Below, piece after piece: positions 41,615 to 53,503 of a stretch of 64,000 nt of DNA. This DNA is from Phellopilus nigrolimitatus (Eukaryota; Basidiomycota; Agaricomycetes; Hymenochaetales; Hymenochaetaceae), in contig JAJOHG010000006.1 of assembly GCA_021029095.1 (NCBI GenBank), positions 62,001-126,000 on the forward strand. The letters run 5' to 3'. The position numbers were made by a program, and so were the translations under genes. Below the pieces are notes generated by a model. That model did no database searches, was not told where the DNA came from, and saw nothing but the letters and a program-made list of their open reading frames with translations. Within the stretch, counting starts at the first letter, position 1; each line of letters opens with the position of its first letter.

Positions 41615-42870
41615 CGGACTCCACCGAGACGCTCCTCGACCTGTGCGAGGCCGTGCTGACTCTGCTCGGCGTGCCCTTTCGCATACGCAAGGTCCCGCCC
41701 ACAACGGAAGACCCGGCCGCAGCGTACTATCCCCTCGAGGAGGCGCACACAGGCAACCTCATCCTCGAGCCGCTCTACGAGCCCTAGCAGAAGCGCAAAG
41801 TCAAGTTCCACCGCATCATCTGGCTCAAGGGCTTCACGTGCACGAACGACATCTTCAAGACGATCATGGTCAGCTAGGCGAACAACGCCGCGATGGTGTG
41901 CGGCATGGGCTAGGCCGAGTACAACGGCTTCTTCGTCTTCTCCGACCGCTGGCGCACACGCGACATCAACGGCGACCAGTTCTGGCGGTCCAAGGCGTCC
42001 TCCGTCGCCTCGGCGGGCCCGCCGCGCGACACCGCAGGCGCCGCGCGCTACGTGCAGCACCTCTCATTCCAGGTCTTCTGCCATGAGTCCTGCACGCACG
42101 TCGTCGACCCCGTCCTACACCAGCCTGCGCTACCGCGCGGGCGCGCAGGTCGCGAACCTCAGCACAACGGGCGCCGCGTCGCGCCGCGCCCCCGACGCGC
42201 CGTGCCTCAACAGCTCGCAGGCGTACTTCTGCCGCTGAGGAGCGTGCGGGCGCGGTGAGCAAGGCTGCTTCTGGCGGCGGTGGCTCGGGCTTGCATTCAA
42301 CGTCGGATGGGGCGCGGCGAAGCCCATGGAGGCCGCTGTCGCAGCCGGTGCGGACGCACGCCGGAGGCATGCAAAGCGCGCGGAGGAGGCTGCAGAGGAG
42401 GCTGTAGAGGACGGCGAAGAAGCAAATCGCTCAGAGGAGGATGAGCAAGCAAATTGCGCAGAGGAGGACGAGCAAGCAAAGCGCGTAGAGAACGAGCGTG
42501 GAAGGCGCGCAGATGAGGGCGGGCACGCGCAGCTCCAGCGGCCGCAGGACGATTCGGACGAGAACGTGGGCTCGGACTTCGACGCGATGCCGGACACGGG
42601 GGAGGGCGAGGCGGACGACGCCGCGGCAGGCGAGGACGATGCGCTGGCGGACGCGTTCTCCATCCCGAACGGCGTATTCTGCGCGGCGCGGATCCTCCTG
42701 AACCCACGATGTGTGACGACGTACGCGGAGGTGAGCCATGCGCAGTTCGTGTTCGACCTATTTGGTCCGGACAAGGACGGGGAGGACGGGCCTGGCTCGC
42801 ATATGTCCTGGACGATTGGGAGGGCGCGCCCGAGAGCTTCGTCTGCCAAGAGCAGCGGTACGTCTTTCTT
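41615..42870 (+). pseudogene. Fragment of a CAP59-like GT69 glycosyltransferase gene
   Basis: From the DSTETLLDLCEAVLTLLGVP segment the frame runs through YYPLEEAHTGNLILEPLYEP, HRIIWLKGFTCTNDIFKTI, AEYNGFFVFSDRWRTRDING and SFQVFCHESCTHVVDP. Three in-frame TAG codons lie at 41785, 41875 and 41911, and a frameshift near 42110 precedes LRYRAGAQVANLSTTG. After a low-complexity Glu/Ala-rich block (42326-42560) comes LLNPRCVTTYAEVSHAQFVF, a C-terminal landmark of the family. Members are Golgi mannosyltransferase-like proteins, and homologs occur widely in Agaricomycetes. The N-terminal transmembrane and stem region is absent. This is a dead fragment. Confidence 0.7.
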
Positions 42871-43501
42871 GGCATCTTATTATTATGAATACTGAACTAC
42901 TGGCCTTCTCTTAGGTATACCGTAGACCGGAAGGCTCCCAAAACGCAGAGATGACTGAGCTTCTCAGTGCATGCCGAGCTAGACCATTTGAAGTCGGAGG
43001 ACGGGTCATAGAAAATCAGAATAGGAATATCTACTAATCTATTTGGTCTGGACGGCGCTTTTGTTTTACTGTAATATGTACTTGCACACCAATTCACTGG
43101 GCTTCCCTGCGCGCGCAACTCGTCCAAGGAACACTCAAATTTGCTGTCACCTGAGCAGTGCCCAGCCGGTCAGCTTTTACATATCACTCAGTCACATATC
43201 TGCACAAAATTATACATGGATGTATAGCTTAGACATGGGCCTTCATAAAAAAAAAAAGTCAAGCTTTTATATGCGGAGGAAAAAAAAAGAAATGTTAGAT
43301 ACGAACCGGAAGGCTCACAAGGAAAAATGTGACGTGTGGCGGTGTCGAGTGGCTGTGACCCCTCCCCATTATAAGGCATAGATTCCCACACTGTTTGTAC
43401 ACTTTTCGACTACTTTGTACACTTTTTTGTAATTGTGACCGTGACAAGCCTGCACAGCCACTGGGGGTGAAAACGTAGGAGTGGAAAGGACGATCCCTTC
43501 C
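42871..43501. other. spacer after the gene-fragment cluster
   Basis: No gene. A perfect hairpin ACTGAG-CTT-CTCAGT at 42954-42968 is followed ten bases later by CTAG (42979-42982), an arrangement resembling a Helitron 3' end. Poly-A runs lie at about 43247-43257 and 43280-43288. Confidence 0.4.
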
Positions 43502-46320
43502 TTACGTCAGGAATCGTAACGCACACTGCGTATGGGCGGCGACGTGAAGCGGAGCGATGCTTAGATCGGCGACACGGATGTTCTTGGTGCCGTACACGAG
43601 TAGGTTCGGGTCGACAACACCGTTGAGTGCGCGAGGGAGCATGCTCAGCGTACCCACCGTGTCTTCGTAAGAAGCATAATCAGGGGAAAGGCATAGAAAG
43701 ACAATTGTGAAATGCGAAACGCACGGAAAGTCGTTCCGACAGTGGCTTTGACGTACTCCCTAAGCTCCTCATCCGTAGTATACGATGGACCCGGGAAAAG
43801 CTCCTTGGCTGTCATATGGTCAGTTCGCCCTTCTTTGTTTCATGTAATCTTTAAGTTACCGTAAAAACTTTTGAATGGCTCAAGTTCAGAAAGCTGGCGG
43901 GAGAACTTCATGGTCTCGACCATAACATCAAGATCTACAAAAGAACATTAAATTCGCATAATCGGAAGTCGCGCATGATACATACCTATCTTCTCCTCAA
44001 AGTAATGAGGATCAATGTCCGGCTGAACTCGGGGATCCTTTGAAGTCGCGTGCTAGAGAACAATGTGCACATGAAGCCGGCAATTTGAAAAATGCATAGC
44101 TTACGATGGTACCGCGACCGTACAAGTGGTTGAGACTTAAAATGATTGTTATATAGAGTTTTCCGATTTCTGGGGCTATAGCCTCATCTCAGTGAAGATC
44201 GTACACTTAAGGATGCATCGAACGTACTTCCCGCGCCGAAATATCCCGGGAAACAGATGAGCTCACACTCCCCTCCTTCGTGTCTCTCATATTTTCCCAG
44301 TTGCAGCTCGTATTGCTCCTTCAGTCCTGGAGAAAGGGTACCAGCATTCTCCCTCTCTTCTATTATCTTGCGCTGGAGAGCTACCAGTTCAAGCGCTCGT
44401 TCTGGGGAAGTGACGGTGGAGAGAGGGAGAAAGGTGAAACCTGAGATTCCGAGTCTCAAGAAGCCCTTGTTCTCGGCGCTATAATTCAACGAAAGTGCAG
44501 TTCGAAAATAGATAAAAATAGATATATCTGATGTGAAGCTCACTGAAGCGCTAGCTGGGCAGTCATATAATCCTTGTCGGCCAGGGAGTCTAGCGTCTTG
44601 TGGCCAAGCTCTGGATCTAATTCTGATGTTCCGTATTCATCAACTGTAAGTCCGTAGAACGTGCAAATTGATTTCACCGAATACTACTGCGGTGCAAATA
44701 TGCTCTTGAGCATTCGAACCAACTCCTGGAAGGTCGAGAACGGTTTGTATGCCTAGAGAATCGAGTATTTGTTTGTCACCAATACCCGACAGCTCCAAAA
44801 CCTGCGGCGACTTCAGCGCCCTGAATGTCCGCGATCTTCAGTACGATAAAAACAAGAGGAAAAGAAGAATAGGCTGACCCAGCGCACAGGACCACGTCCT
44901 TTTTGACAGACACGGTATAGATAGCGCCTCCATATTCGAATTCGACGGCTTTCGCTTCCACAGTGTTGTCATTTGATCCCGTGATGACATGGTGTACAAG
45001 AGCATCACAAAGGACACGGAAATTAGGTTTGTCTGCGTTCGGCTCATAGAAGGCCTATATTATCGGGAAAGTAAAGCTTTCATGAGATGTGGAGAAATGG
45101 CCTCTAGAATACTCACCGTCGCAGAATAAGAGCGCTTTTGCGTCTTTGCATCGAGCGTAACTGCTGACATCCAAGTGCCTATCGGCTGAGCAAAAGCCAA
45201 ACGTCAAAATCACTGTCGCTGCGTAGAAGCGTAGCGGGAAGCGTTAAACAGCCTACATCTCCGTTAAGCTGAATAAATAATCAGATTACGCTGACCGAAA
45301 GCATGGTCATAAATACGTACCGGGTCCTTCGCAACTTTAATTCCAGCGTTTAACAGCGTCTGAGACGCATGTAAGTAAACATTTTTCGGAATAGCAGAGG
45401 GAGTTTACGTCTTGGAATGGGACATCGCCCGTTACGATTACTGCGGGAAATGTTATCTTGAGCGGGCCTGATGTCCCATGCGCGTCCGGATTGAACACTT
45501 GTCTGTGGCGCGAGGCATCTTCGTCATTTGGCGCTGTGAAACTGAATCGACGATATCAACGGCGATCCAGCTAGCCGCGTACGCAGCTAGAGGAATGGTG
45601 CAACGCACCTCACGGTCTTCTTCAGAGACTTAGAGAATCGCTCCCAGTTCCACCCCGGATTTCCCAGCTTCTCCCAGGCATCGATGTCTCGCTTCGGTGG
45701 GTTATCCCAACCCTTCTCGTTGAATATAAACAAACCAGTAAATTTTTTGTGAGTAAAGAAAGAGTAGGGAAGAAGGCTGCCACACAGTACGTACGTAGAA
45801 ATTGATTGCAGAAGACCCTCCGAGCATCTTGCCCCTCGCCCATGGGATCTTCCTGCCGTTTGCGTGCTCTTGCGGAACCGTGTGAAAGTCCCATGCGTAC
45901 TTCGGGTCGCCGATGTGTTTTCCGATCTGCGCTGGGATGTCTGCGGAGGCTTATTTAGAGGAGACTCGGCGAGTGTGGTGATGATGGGGTAAATCGATGA
46001 ACAAAGAAAGCGACGGACCGATGGCGGGATCACCGAGGCGCTCTGATCCGGCCTCGAGAACCGCAACGGTGATCAATGGATCTTCTGCGAGACGTGCTGC
46101 GACCGTCAAGCCTGCAGTCTGCCCGTCGAGGCAAGACCGTTAAGTTTTTTGTCAGCATACTTGATTTTCGAATATCAAATCAGTGTTGGACGCACTCCGC
46201 CTCCTACAATAGATAGGCGCATAAGCATCGGGAGAGGCAAGAGAGTATAAGATTAGCGTACGCACCAATGACGACATAGTCGAATGCTTTGCCAGCAATT
46301 TCATCTATTGTTGCACTCAT
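43502..46320 (-). CDS. GMC-family FAD-dependent oxidoreductase
   Basis: A many-exon minus-strand gene starting MSATIDEIAGKAFDYVVIG (46320-46266). An 8-nt microexon at 46203-46196 and the exon from 46118 complete the FAD dinucleotide motif GGGTAG and continue VAARLAEDPLITVAVLEAGS. Further landmarks are WARGKMLGGSSAINF (GMC signature 1), GNPGWNWERFSKSLK, VLELSGIGDKQILDSLGIQT (signature 2), LDLPGVGSNAQEH, and the C-terminal VGTLSMLPRALNGVVDPNL, NIRVADLSIAPLHVAAHTQ with the active-site His pair region. Members oxidise alcohols or sugars. There is no secretion signal, so it is probably intracellular. The frame ends shortly after HTQ (TAA at 43502-43504) without the usual final helix, so the last exon is uncertain. 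Confidence 0.88.
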
Positions 46321-47070
46321 AGTTGTCAAAACGCGCGCTTCGCACTCAGGAGTAAGAAGTGCAGCTGGTCTGTAAAGAGTTGCTGCATATTTATAAGGGA
46401 TGCGAGAAATGCAATAAGGAAGCAGACCCCAACGCACGGGTGAGCACGGTGTTGCCGTGAGTATAATCGTAACCAAGTCGGCAAAGCTTCTTTTGATTTC
46501 ATTCCATTCGCAGACCATGTGAGAAGGACGGGGAGCCTATAGTCTCCGGATTTGGTGCTAATTATCAGCCCGCTAGAAGTACGCCGGTGAGTTGACCTCG
46601 GTTGGTTTATTATTCGCAAGAGCAATACCTCCGATTAGCGCCAAAAAACGCAACTTCTTCATTGTACAATCTTTTTTCAATGAGTCAGAAAACGACGAGA
46701 AAGGGGCTGCAGATTAAGTTCAGAAGTACTTACTCACATGATGCTTTAAACACATAGGTAATTACATCTTCTGAATACGTCTAGAGTAGCGCTCTTGGAC
46801 GATCTGACTCTCTTTGTAGGATGGGCGCTAAATACAGCGCTCGAGAGATAGCGGGGACATACGGACTTGTTGAGCCCGAAAGTGTAGCTGCATCTGACCT
46901 TTCCGGCTACAACAATATTGACCGGTCCCATAGCTTTGCTTCCTCGCACGTAGCTCTGAGAAGCGCCCTCAAGGACCCCTGAAGTCGCAAGCTACATATC
47001 AACACTTGCGTATCGAAAGAAAGAAACAGGAAGGAGACTAAATACCTTTTGTCGCTGTGTGCAATACAGG
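46321..47070. other. gene-free stretch upstream of the GMC gene
   Basis: Promoter side of the oxidoreductase. A minus-strand frame at 46907-46746 has no motif. Nothing else was supported. Confidence 0.4.
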
Positions 47071-49200
47071 AATTTGATAATATGAATGGCGAGCTGCTGT
47101 CGAATCGTTCCCAGACATTAGACAGGCTTGTTCTTGACTTCGACGTTCTCGTAATCAACCCATACGGGTTTGTACCAATGGCACTGCCACAAAATGGCCT
47201 GCGTTATGGATGCAATGATCTAGCTGCACTGGAAGAGATTACAGGAGACGACATTAGGCCTTCACTCTCAGCACTCGCGATGAACTGCATTCCACCATGC
47301 AGAACCCCATCTAGCTGATCGCCTTCATATGTCGGCCCAAAACAGTTACGTACCGTCCAGCTGGTCTCGACGAAGTCACGCACGACCATCGGCTTGCGCG
47401 AGCATGTCGGCGAGACGAGGAAGACAGACGCAGTGATCGGGTTCATGTTTTGTCGGTGATAAATGATAGGGACATTGTATAGCTCTTTTCGAAAATCGCT
47501 AGAGAATTGAGGGATCCAAACGCAAATGTGGATGATGAGACCGCACTGTTGAATGAGGGAACCGAAAGAAACACACTAGTCGACTGGCTGAAGAAACACC
47601 CGCGAAAACGCCTTCGGAGATGCGACTCAAGGACGATTAAAAAGTGACAGACTAGGGGAGTGCAAACGAGAAATGCATCACGCGACTTCAGGTAAGTTAG
47701 GTAGCTGGTTTTGGAATGCTGTCTAAGAAGGCCGAAGACGTCTTGTTTGGTGATGCCTGTCAGAAAAAGATGCCGAAAGCCAACAATCTCTTCACAGCTT
47801 AATGTCGCGCAAGCGTCCCATTCATTTAGCGCCTCCTAAACGTGTCCGATTTCTCGCAAACAATATTCAGAAAAGAAAGAGCAATGACTGAGAAATCGAC
47901 GCAAAGCAGGTTGTAGTTGGAGTCAAAGCAAGGTTCAAGCAATAAATTCGCAGCGGCGACGTACCTCCCTGGATGCAGCCCTCCAGCACCACCACTTCCG
48001 TCAAAAGGCATTTTTTCAAGACCGGGACAATTGCCGAACTATTTCCAGCCAAATCGCACGCCTTGGATGGCTGATGGCCCGCCGAGCGCACCGGTACTCG
48101 GCTTCTAATGTCCGACGCGCGGCTCAAGTGCATCGACTCGTCTATAATCTAAGGAATTCCTTTTCTACAATGAGCACGATTCTGGAAAGGGAGGCATCCA
48201 GCAGCTTGGAACACCCAATAAAAGAGCTCACTAATCACAACGCTTGTCCGACAGAAATTTCAGTACGCACCACACCAAGTTCGGTGTCGTTTTAATTGAA
48301 GTCTTCACCAATATTCGGGGCGTCCTTTTGGTTGATCCTGATGCCGTTTGTTGGCGACAGCCCGCGGCGAGCACATAAGTCCTTGAACGCTGAGCCAGAC
48401 ATGTTTGTGTGAAGCAGGAGACGCGGTGACGGAGATCAGAGTCATAGGTAAAATAGGGGAAGGGCTTGTGGAACCAGGTATGGAAAATCGTAGGGCTTGG
48501 CGAGGTTCGGACATGAAAATTATTTTGCGAGAAAAAAAGCTCGGCATTTTTGCCGAATGATCGCCAACAAAGACAAACAAAACATGTAAACCACGCAATG
48601 GCATTGAATCGTCGTGCCATACGCACTATACCGGTGTGTCCCTTTGAACTATAATACGCAGAGAAGACTCACATTCCTTGCAGCACATTGTGCAGGTCAT
48701 CGCCTGCAGATCCATGCTCTCCCTCAGAATGTCAGCGATAGGCTTTAGACTTTTTCCGACCCCGCATACCAAGCCAAACACAAGCTAGACACCCAACAGC
48801 AGGATTCCAGATGCCAAAGCACGGTACACAGACGACAAAAGTACTAACCAGTCGAAGGGGCAAAGGCAAGCGAAAACATGAGAGCAGAGCGCGGGCGTCC
48901 AGGGCGTCTGCCTTCGTGCGATGGATTGCAGACACAGCAACAAACGGTGACGAGAGGAGATCGAATGCCTTGAGAAGCTGGTATGTAGTCTTCGTTGGCG
49001 TGGCGTGTTGGCTAAACATCTATAGGCGACAGTGGCAAGATCATCCCAAATAGGACGTACCTTCCTTTCTCGGACAGCACGAATACCACGAATGAGCTCT
49101 CGTCGAATTTAGCGGACTGGATGCGAACCGTTGATGGATAGATACCGGACGCATCTGAAGGTACAGGCGCGAGACCCTGCTCCAATGCCTAATGCCAGGC
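47071..49200 (-). other. Coding-like minus-strand stretch, unrecognised and possibly decayed
   Basis: Several minus-strand segments look like exons: APVPSDASGIYPSTVRIQSA with FDESSFVVFVLSEKG (about 49190-49062), LVFGLVCGVGKSLKPIADIL with DLQAMTCTMCCKEC (about 48785-48670), a stretch ending CPGLEKMPFDGSGGAGGLHP with an in-frame TAG just before it (about 48110-47975), and MNPITASVFLVSPTCSRKPM (from 47446) with ITQAILWQCHWYKPVWVDYE near 47200. They could not be joined into one open model and no family was recognised. Either one or two genes with short exons, or relics. Confidence 0.3.
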
Positions 49201-49866
49201 AGGCAGTTATGTCAATCGACACAGCGCCGTTGACGCTTACGCGTTCCAACAAAAGCAAATTTACCCTGTTAAACAAGAGCTCCGGGAATCTTACTTTCTA
49301 AGCGAACGCGGAACTGGATGGACTCGGGGAGGGCGGCACACGTTTCTTGTAAAGAGTACAGACGTGTTCGCTAGACTTGGTCATGGAGAGGTGATCACCG
49401 CCAGAGGCTTCAGGGGTTTAGCTTCTGGGCATCTTGAAATCCGCAAAGCAGGAACACGTGGCTGTTTCTAGCTGTCCGCCCGAGGATGATCTCTTTTGAT
49501 ATATCAGGATGGAGCTACGGTAAAATCACAGCTCTAAAATCAGGCAAGCCCAGAAATTATCGCATATGCCTTGTACAAAAATACGTTCCAATCTGCCTAG
49601 AGTTTCCAACCGACACTCAACCTCACAAAAAATGATTGCTCAAAATGCAGAAGCCGCACGTAAAAATCAACTGATAGATGCAGGCAATAAAAATACAGCA
49701 ATATCTTGCTTTCCACAAGCGTTCAAACTTCTGAAACAGTGATCTCACATATAAAGGAGCAGTGCATTTCAGCGCATCAACAGTTTTATTTAAAAAGAGT
49801 AACGCAGGCCGGACATATTTCACTTCCTCGTCGTCCTCTGCGCTCTCTGGAATCTAGTTGGAAGCC
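49201..49866. other. gene-free stretch upstream of the membrane protein gene
   Basis: Nothing recognisable. AT-rich near 49560-49800. Confidence 0.4.
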
Positions 49867-51447
49867 ATGGCCATCGGCATCGACGAGATGACACTTGTCT
49901 CCATTTTCGTAGAGTGTGTATTATATGGTGAGGAGGATTTATCACGAATCGATTATATTTGTAAAGCTCATTGGGTTCCAACAGGATTTTTCACATTTTT
50001 GTTCTCATTATCGTTCTACGTCCTGTTGTTGAAAAAGAGGGACAAGAGCGAGCGAGTCAAGAAGCCCATGTTAATCGTCTCGATTGTCATGTTCGTCCTT
50101 GCTACTGTGGTGCGTCCATGCCTAGACTACTTGTGCTCAAAGTGCTCTTACGAAGAGCTTTCCCCTACTGTACAGCACGTCGCGACTGATTTCAAAAGAC
50201 TGCTCACCGCATACATACACAAAGTCAACCCAGTCGAATACCTAGCTTTGGTCAATACGCCCTCATATTTGCTCAAGAGCACAGTGTATACTTTGCAGAC
50301 GTTGGTAGGGGACGGGTTCATGGTGAGCATCTTTACTCGCTTTTCTCGCTTGTTAACTTATGCCTACTGAGAAAGCTTTATCGTCTGTATCTGATCTGGT
50401 CTGGAGACAGGCGTATATGCGGCCTAGTCATTGTTTGCTTCATTGCTAGTATTGGTAAGCTGATCTCGTCATTCGCTCTTGCTCGAATAATGCGAGCTTA
50501 ATGAATTATGCAAGGCGTGGGCGTCGGCGCGCTGCAGGCGTTCGCGCGGATCTCCTCGACCGCTCCAATATTCATCGGCGAGCTGCACGCCTGGATCGTC
50601 TCCTTCTTCACGCTTACGCTCTTCACTAATTTGTACTGCACTTGTAAGCCCTTGCCACTTCTCCCATAGATATCTGACTGATAAAGGTTTGATCTGCTCA
50701 GCGCTCATCGCTGCGCGCATCTTTTGGATTCATAGGAAGGTACAGGACGCCGTGAACGGCCAGAGCGTGTTATCGGCGGCGATGATCATCATCGAGTCAG
50801 GAGCAACCTACACTGCGTTCCTTGTCATATGGATTTCGCTCTATCTTGGTGGCAGCTACGCACATTACATCATCCTCGACGGGGTCACGCAGTTCATAGT
50901 ATGTCCTCTTTTGTTTCCTCAAATGGAATTCCTGTAACTCTAACTCCCTCTATAGGGAGTCGTGTTCTCCCTAATAATAGTGCGCGTCGGTCTCGGCCTT
51001 TCCATGGACACCGTGTTCCACGACTCCGATGCAGTGATCTCCAGCTTCGCTGTTGGCAACCAAGACAGCTGCCACAGCCCTGAGCCGTCATCACCGGAGA
51101 AAATCAACGGCGACAAAATCTTCCGCAATTATCCACGTCCCCCACGGCCCGTGGCAATGATGATCTCGCAGATGAAGAGGGCAAGTAGTCTTGACCAGAA
51201 GGACACCACCTTGATTTCGGAATCGGCGACGATGAAATATGACGGGCCGAAATCTGAGGATTGCGGGTGGAAGCACCACCCGTTCGGAAGAAAAATTGCG
51301 TGGGACGTGGAAGATGGGGAGCATCACGAGATATCCGACGTAGTAAGCGAATCTCAGACACGAGGCGGGTTTTTTTTTAGCGTTTATCAACTCTGACTAT
51401 TACCGCAGATCAGAGTGTCGAGAGTCTTTGAGACCGAAATTGTATAG
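49867..51447 (+). CDS. Multi-pass (about 7 TM) membrane protein of an Agaricomycete-expanded family
   Basis: The protein starts MAIGIDEMTLVSIFVECVLY. A first intron at 49928-49984 joins it to FFTFLFSLSFYVLLLKKRDK. Later exons encode hydrophobic helices (MLIVSIVMFVLATVV; LVIVCFIASIG after an intron starting at 50323; FIGELHAWIVSFFTLTLFTN; SVLSAAMIIIESGATYTAFL; IWISLYLGGSYAHYI) and the last helix VVFSLIIVRVGLG. A cytoplasmic Ser/Asp/Lys-rich tail follows. A final intron restores the ending IRVSRVFETEIV, stop 51445-51447. The order, with an acidic motif near the N-terminus, the IESGA/LVESAA helix and a terminal LIIVRV helix, matches an uncharacterised basidiomycete membrane protein family. No transport or receptor function is established. 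It is tail to tail with a paralog at 51631. Confidence 0.75.
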
Positions 51448-51630
51448 TATTCTCTAATAAATCTCATCTCGTCGTTTCTTGCAATCGTTTCTTGTAATAT
51501 TAGTCTGTGTGGACAAGCTAACATCGAGCTTTTATATGGTATTGAATGCCTGACATGCTTTTTTATCCGCTTGCTCGAATCTAACCGAGGTGTAGGTCAA
51601 CCATGAATGTAGATGTAGGGACTGGCTTCG

Positions 51631-52932
51631 CTAAACCTCATTTATTGCCTGCTGTGCTGTTACCGACTGCACGTCCGGTCTCTTATGCTCTTTTGTTGTG
51701 TCCTGGTCTGCAGACGGGTCTGCCGATGACTGCATATTGGATAGATGCACTGAAGCAAATGCGAGGGACGTCATCGCTCCCGACCGATTAGCAACGTTTT
51801 GGGAGTATGCGCGACCTCGTGCCACGCGTAAGATGATAAGCAGCTGCGCGATGCCCTGAGAAGTAATTGTTAACTCTGCAATCCCTCATCCAGTACCGTC
51901 GGATGAGTCGCGAGCTTACCTGTACATGGCTTATAGATAGGAAGACGAGATTCGACACGTTCAAATGCAGAGAGAAAGATACGATGTATATCACACCCAG
52001 CACAGAGTACAGCGCGGCGGACTCGACGAGCATGGCCACTATGGAGGTGTACGATTCAGAGTGCTCGGGGCCGAGAGTCTCCTTGATTTCTCTGCGTGCT
52101 ACGAGAAGGCGTCCGACGACGAGAACCGTGTAGATGATGTTCATTCCCACTGCAATGCACAGGTAGGCGAGCTGAACGTTGATGTTGTAGAAGACCGCGC
52201 CATCAGATTCAGTCAGAACGAGAATGGCCATCGCTAGTTCTGTGAGTTAGTTGACGGAAATGCAGGAGAAACTGACATGACTCACCTACCGAAGCAAGGA
52301 AAAGCGTGGTCATCGGGATTACTATGTATGATCGCCAGACCCAGATGACGAAGCAACGATAGAGCTTGTGAGTTTTATTGCAACATTAAAACGTAATTCG
52401 CGCTGCCATTCTAACTCTACGCAATTCACTTACTAGTAGTACCTCCGTAAGCCATTTCATGATATAGTAACTAGGAACCAGTTAAGCGATCTGCCTTTAC
52501 GCGACGGAAATTGTAAGGCACACCTAGCAAGCGCCATCCTATTAATCCAGTAATCCAGCTCAAGGTCGATCAATGCTGCTGGACCTCCAGGCGCATTGCG
52601 TAGATCTATCCAAATCATCTGCGTGTATTTTGCATTTCCCGCAAAGCCAATAGTCGCCAGGATGAACGTGATCGCAACATACGCAAGCATCGCTACCTGC
52701 TTCTGCTTGCTGTTGTCGCTTAAGTGCCGGGGCGTTCGAAGGAGTGCAATGAAGCTCTGGATGGTCAGAAGGAAGTAGATACCTAGGGTGGGTATAAGAG
52801 TATGTTAGTATCATAGAATGTGCGATAAGCAGATTCATGGAAGAGCTCGCCGTAAGATATTCCGCTGAGTAGCATGCCATTTAGCCTGGACCTCTCTAGC
52901 CAAAGGTCAGTGGGTGGTGTCGCGGAAGACAT
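51631..52932 (-). CDS. Second multi-pass membrane protein of the same family
   Basis: On the minus strand the protein starts MSSATPPTDLWLERSRLNGM at 52932. Helices include IYFLLTIQSFIALL, VAMLAYVAITFILATIGFAG, MAILVLTESDGAVFYNI, LAYLCIAVGMNIIYTVLVVG, AMLVESAALYSVLGVIYIVS and, after an intron, GIAQLLIILRVARGRAYSQ. A hydrophilic tail ends at TAG 51631-51633. Residues around YCEFF-type N-terminal motifs were not found, but the LVESAALY and LIILRVARG helices parallel IESGATY and LIIVRVGLG of the neighbour at 49867, so the two are likely paralogs in convergent orientation with 183 bases between stops. Function unknown. Confidence 0.75.
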
Positions 52933-53465
52933 GCTGAAGGAAGGATAACCGCGAGCTCAGATAGTTTCAGGCTTCTATTGTATGGCTAATGCGTTTCATA
53001 CATGACGGCCTTCCGGATAAACATCCTAGGAACGGAAGTTCACTTCCCAACACCACGGTGCCATTGATGCTGATTGACAGGTGATACTGAACGCAAACTC
53101 GTCCCGCGGCATCTCGTTCTGTCCGCGCACGAAGTCCCGAGCCACTGTGTCCTCTGCTGATCACATCTAGAAAAAAGGCTGCAGGGTTGCTTCAGGGGAG
53201 GAGGGAGGAGATGAGCATTGTACATATTAATATGAAAGTAAAAGAGAAAGGCGTGCCAGACTTACCTTAAGACTGACCCGGTAGCGCTATAGCGCTGACG
53301 CGGGTATCGGTCCCGCGCTCACGACGCGGATCGGAGTCCATGCTCACCATCGAACAACGAGAGCACATAAGACACGCTCAGTCGCGCCCGATCTACGCCC
53401 GACTGTGCTCAGCGTGCTCAGATCGACCGTCCGATTCCGCTACCACCGTCACGGAGAAATTATCG

Positions 53466-53503
53466 GAAGCACGTGGCATCTAGACAGTGTGCTAGATGCC
53501 AGT
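53466..53503 (+). repeat. Left inverted repeat of a possible 851-bp non-autonomous element
   Basis: The 38 bases starting GAAGCACGTGGCATCTAG match the reverse complement of 54279-54316 at 36 positions, and weaker similarity continues inward. The repeat itself folds into a hairpin (TGGCATCTAG ... CTAGATGCCA). Confidence 0.6.

Noticed and set aside
42954..42982. Hairpin plus CTAG as a definite Helitron 3' terminus
   Set aside because: The arrangement fits, but the flanking base is A not T, no 5' TC end was located, and such a pattern can occur by chance. Kept only as a hint in the gene-fragment finding.
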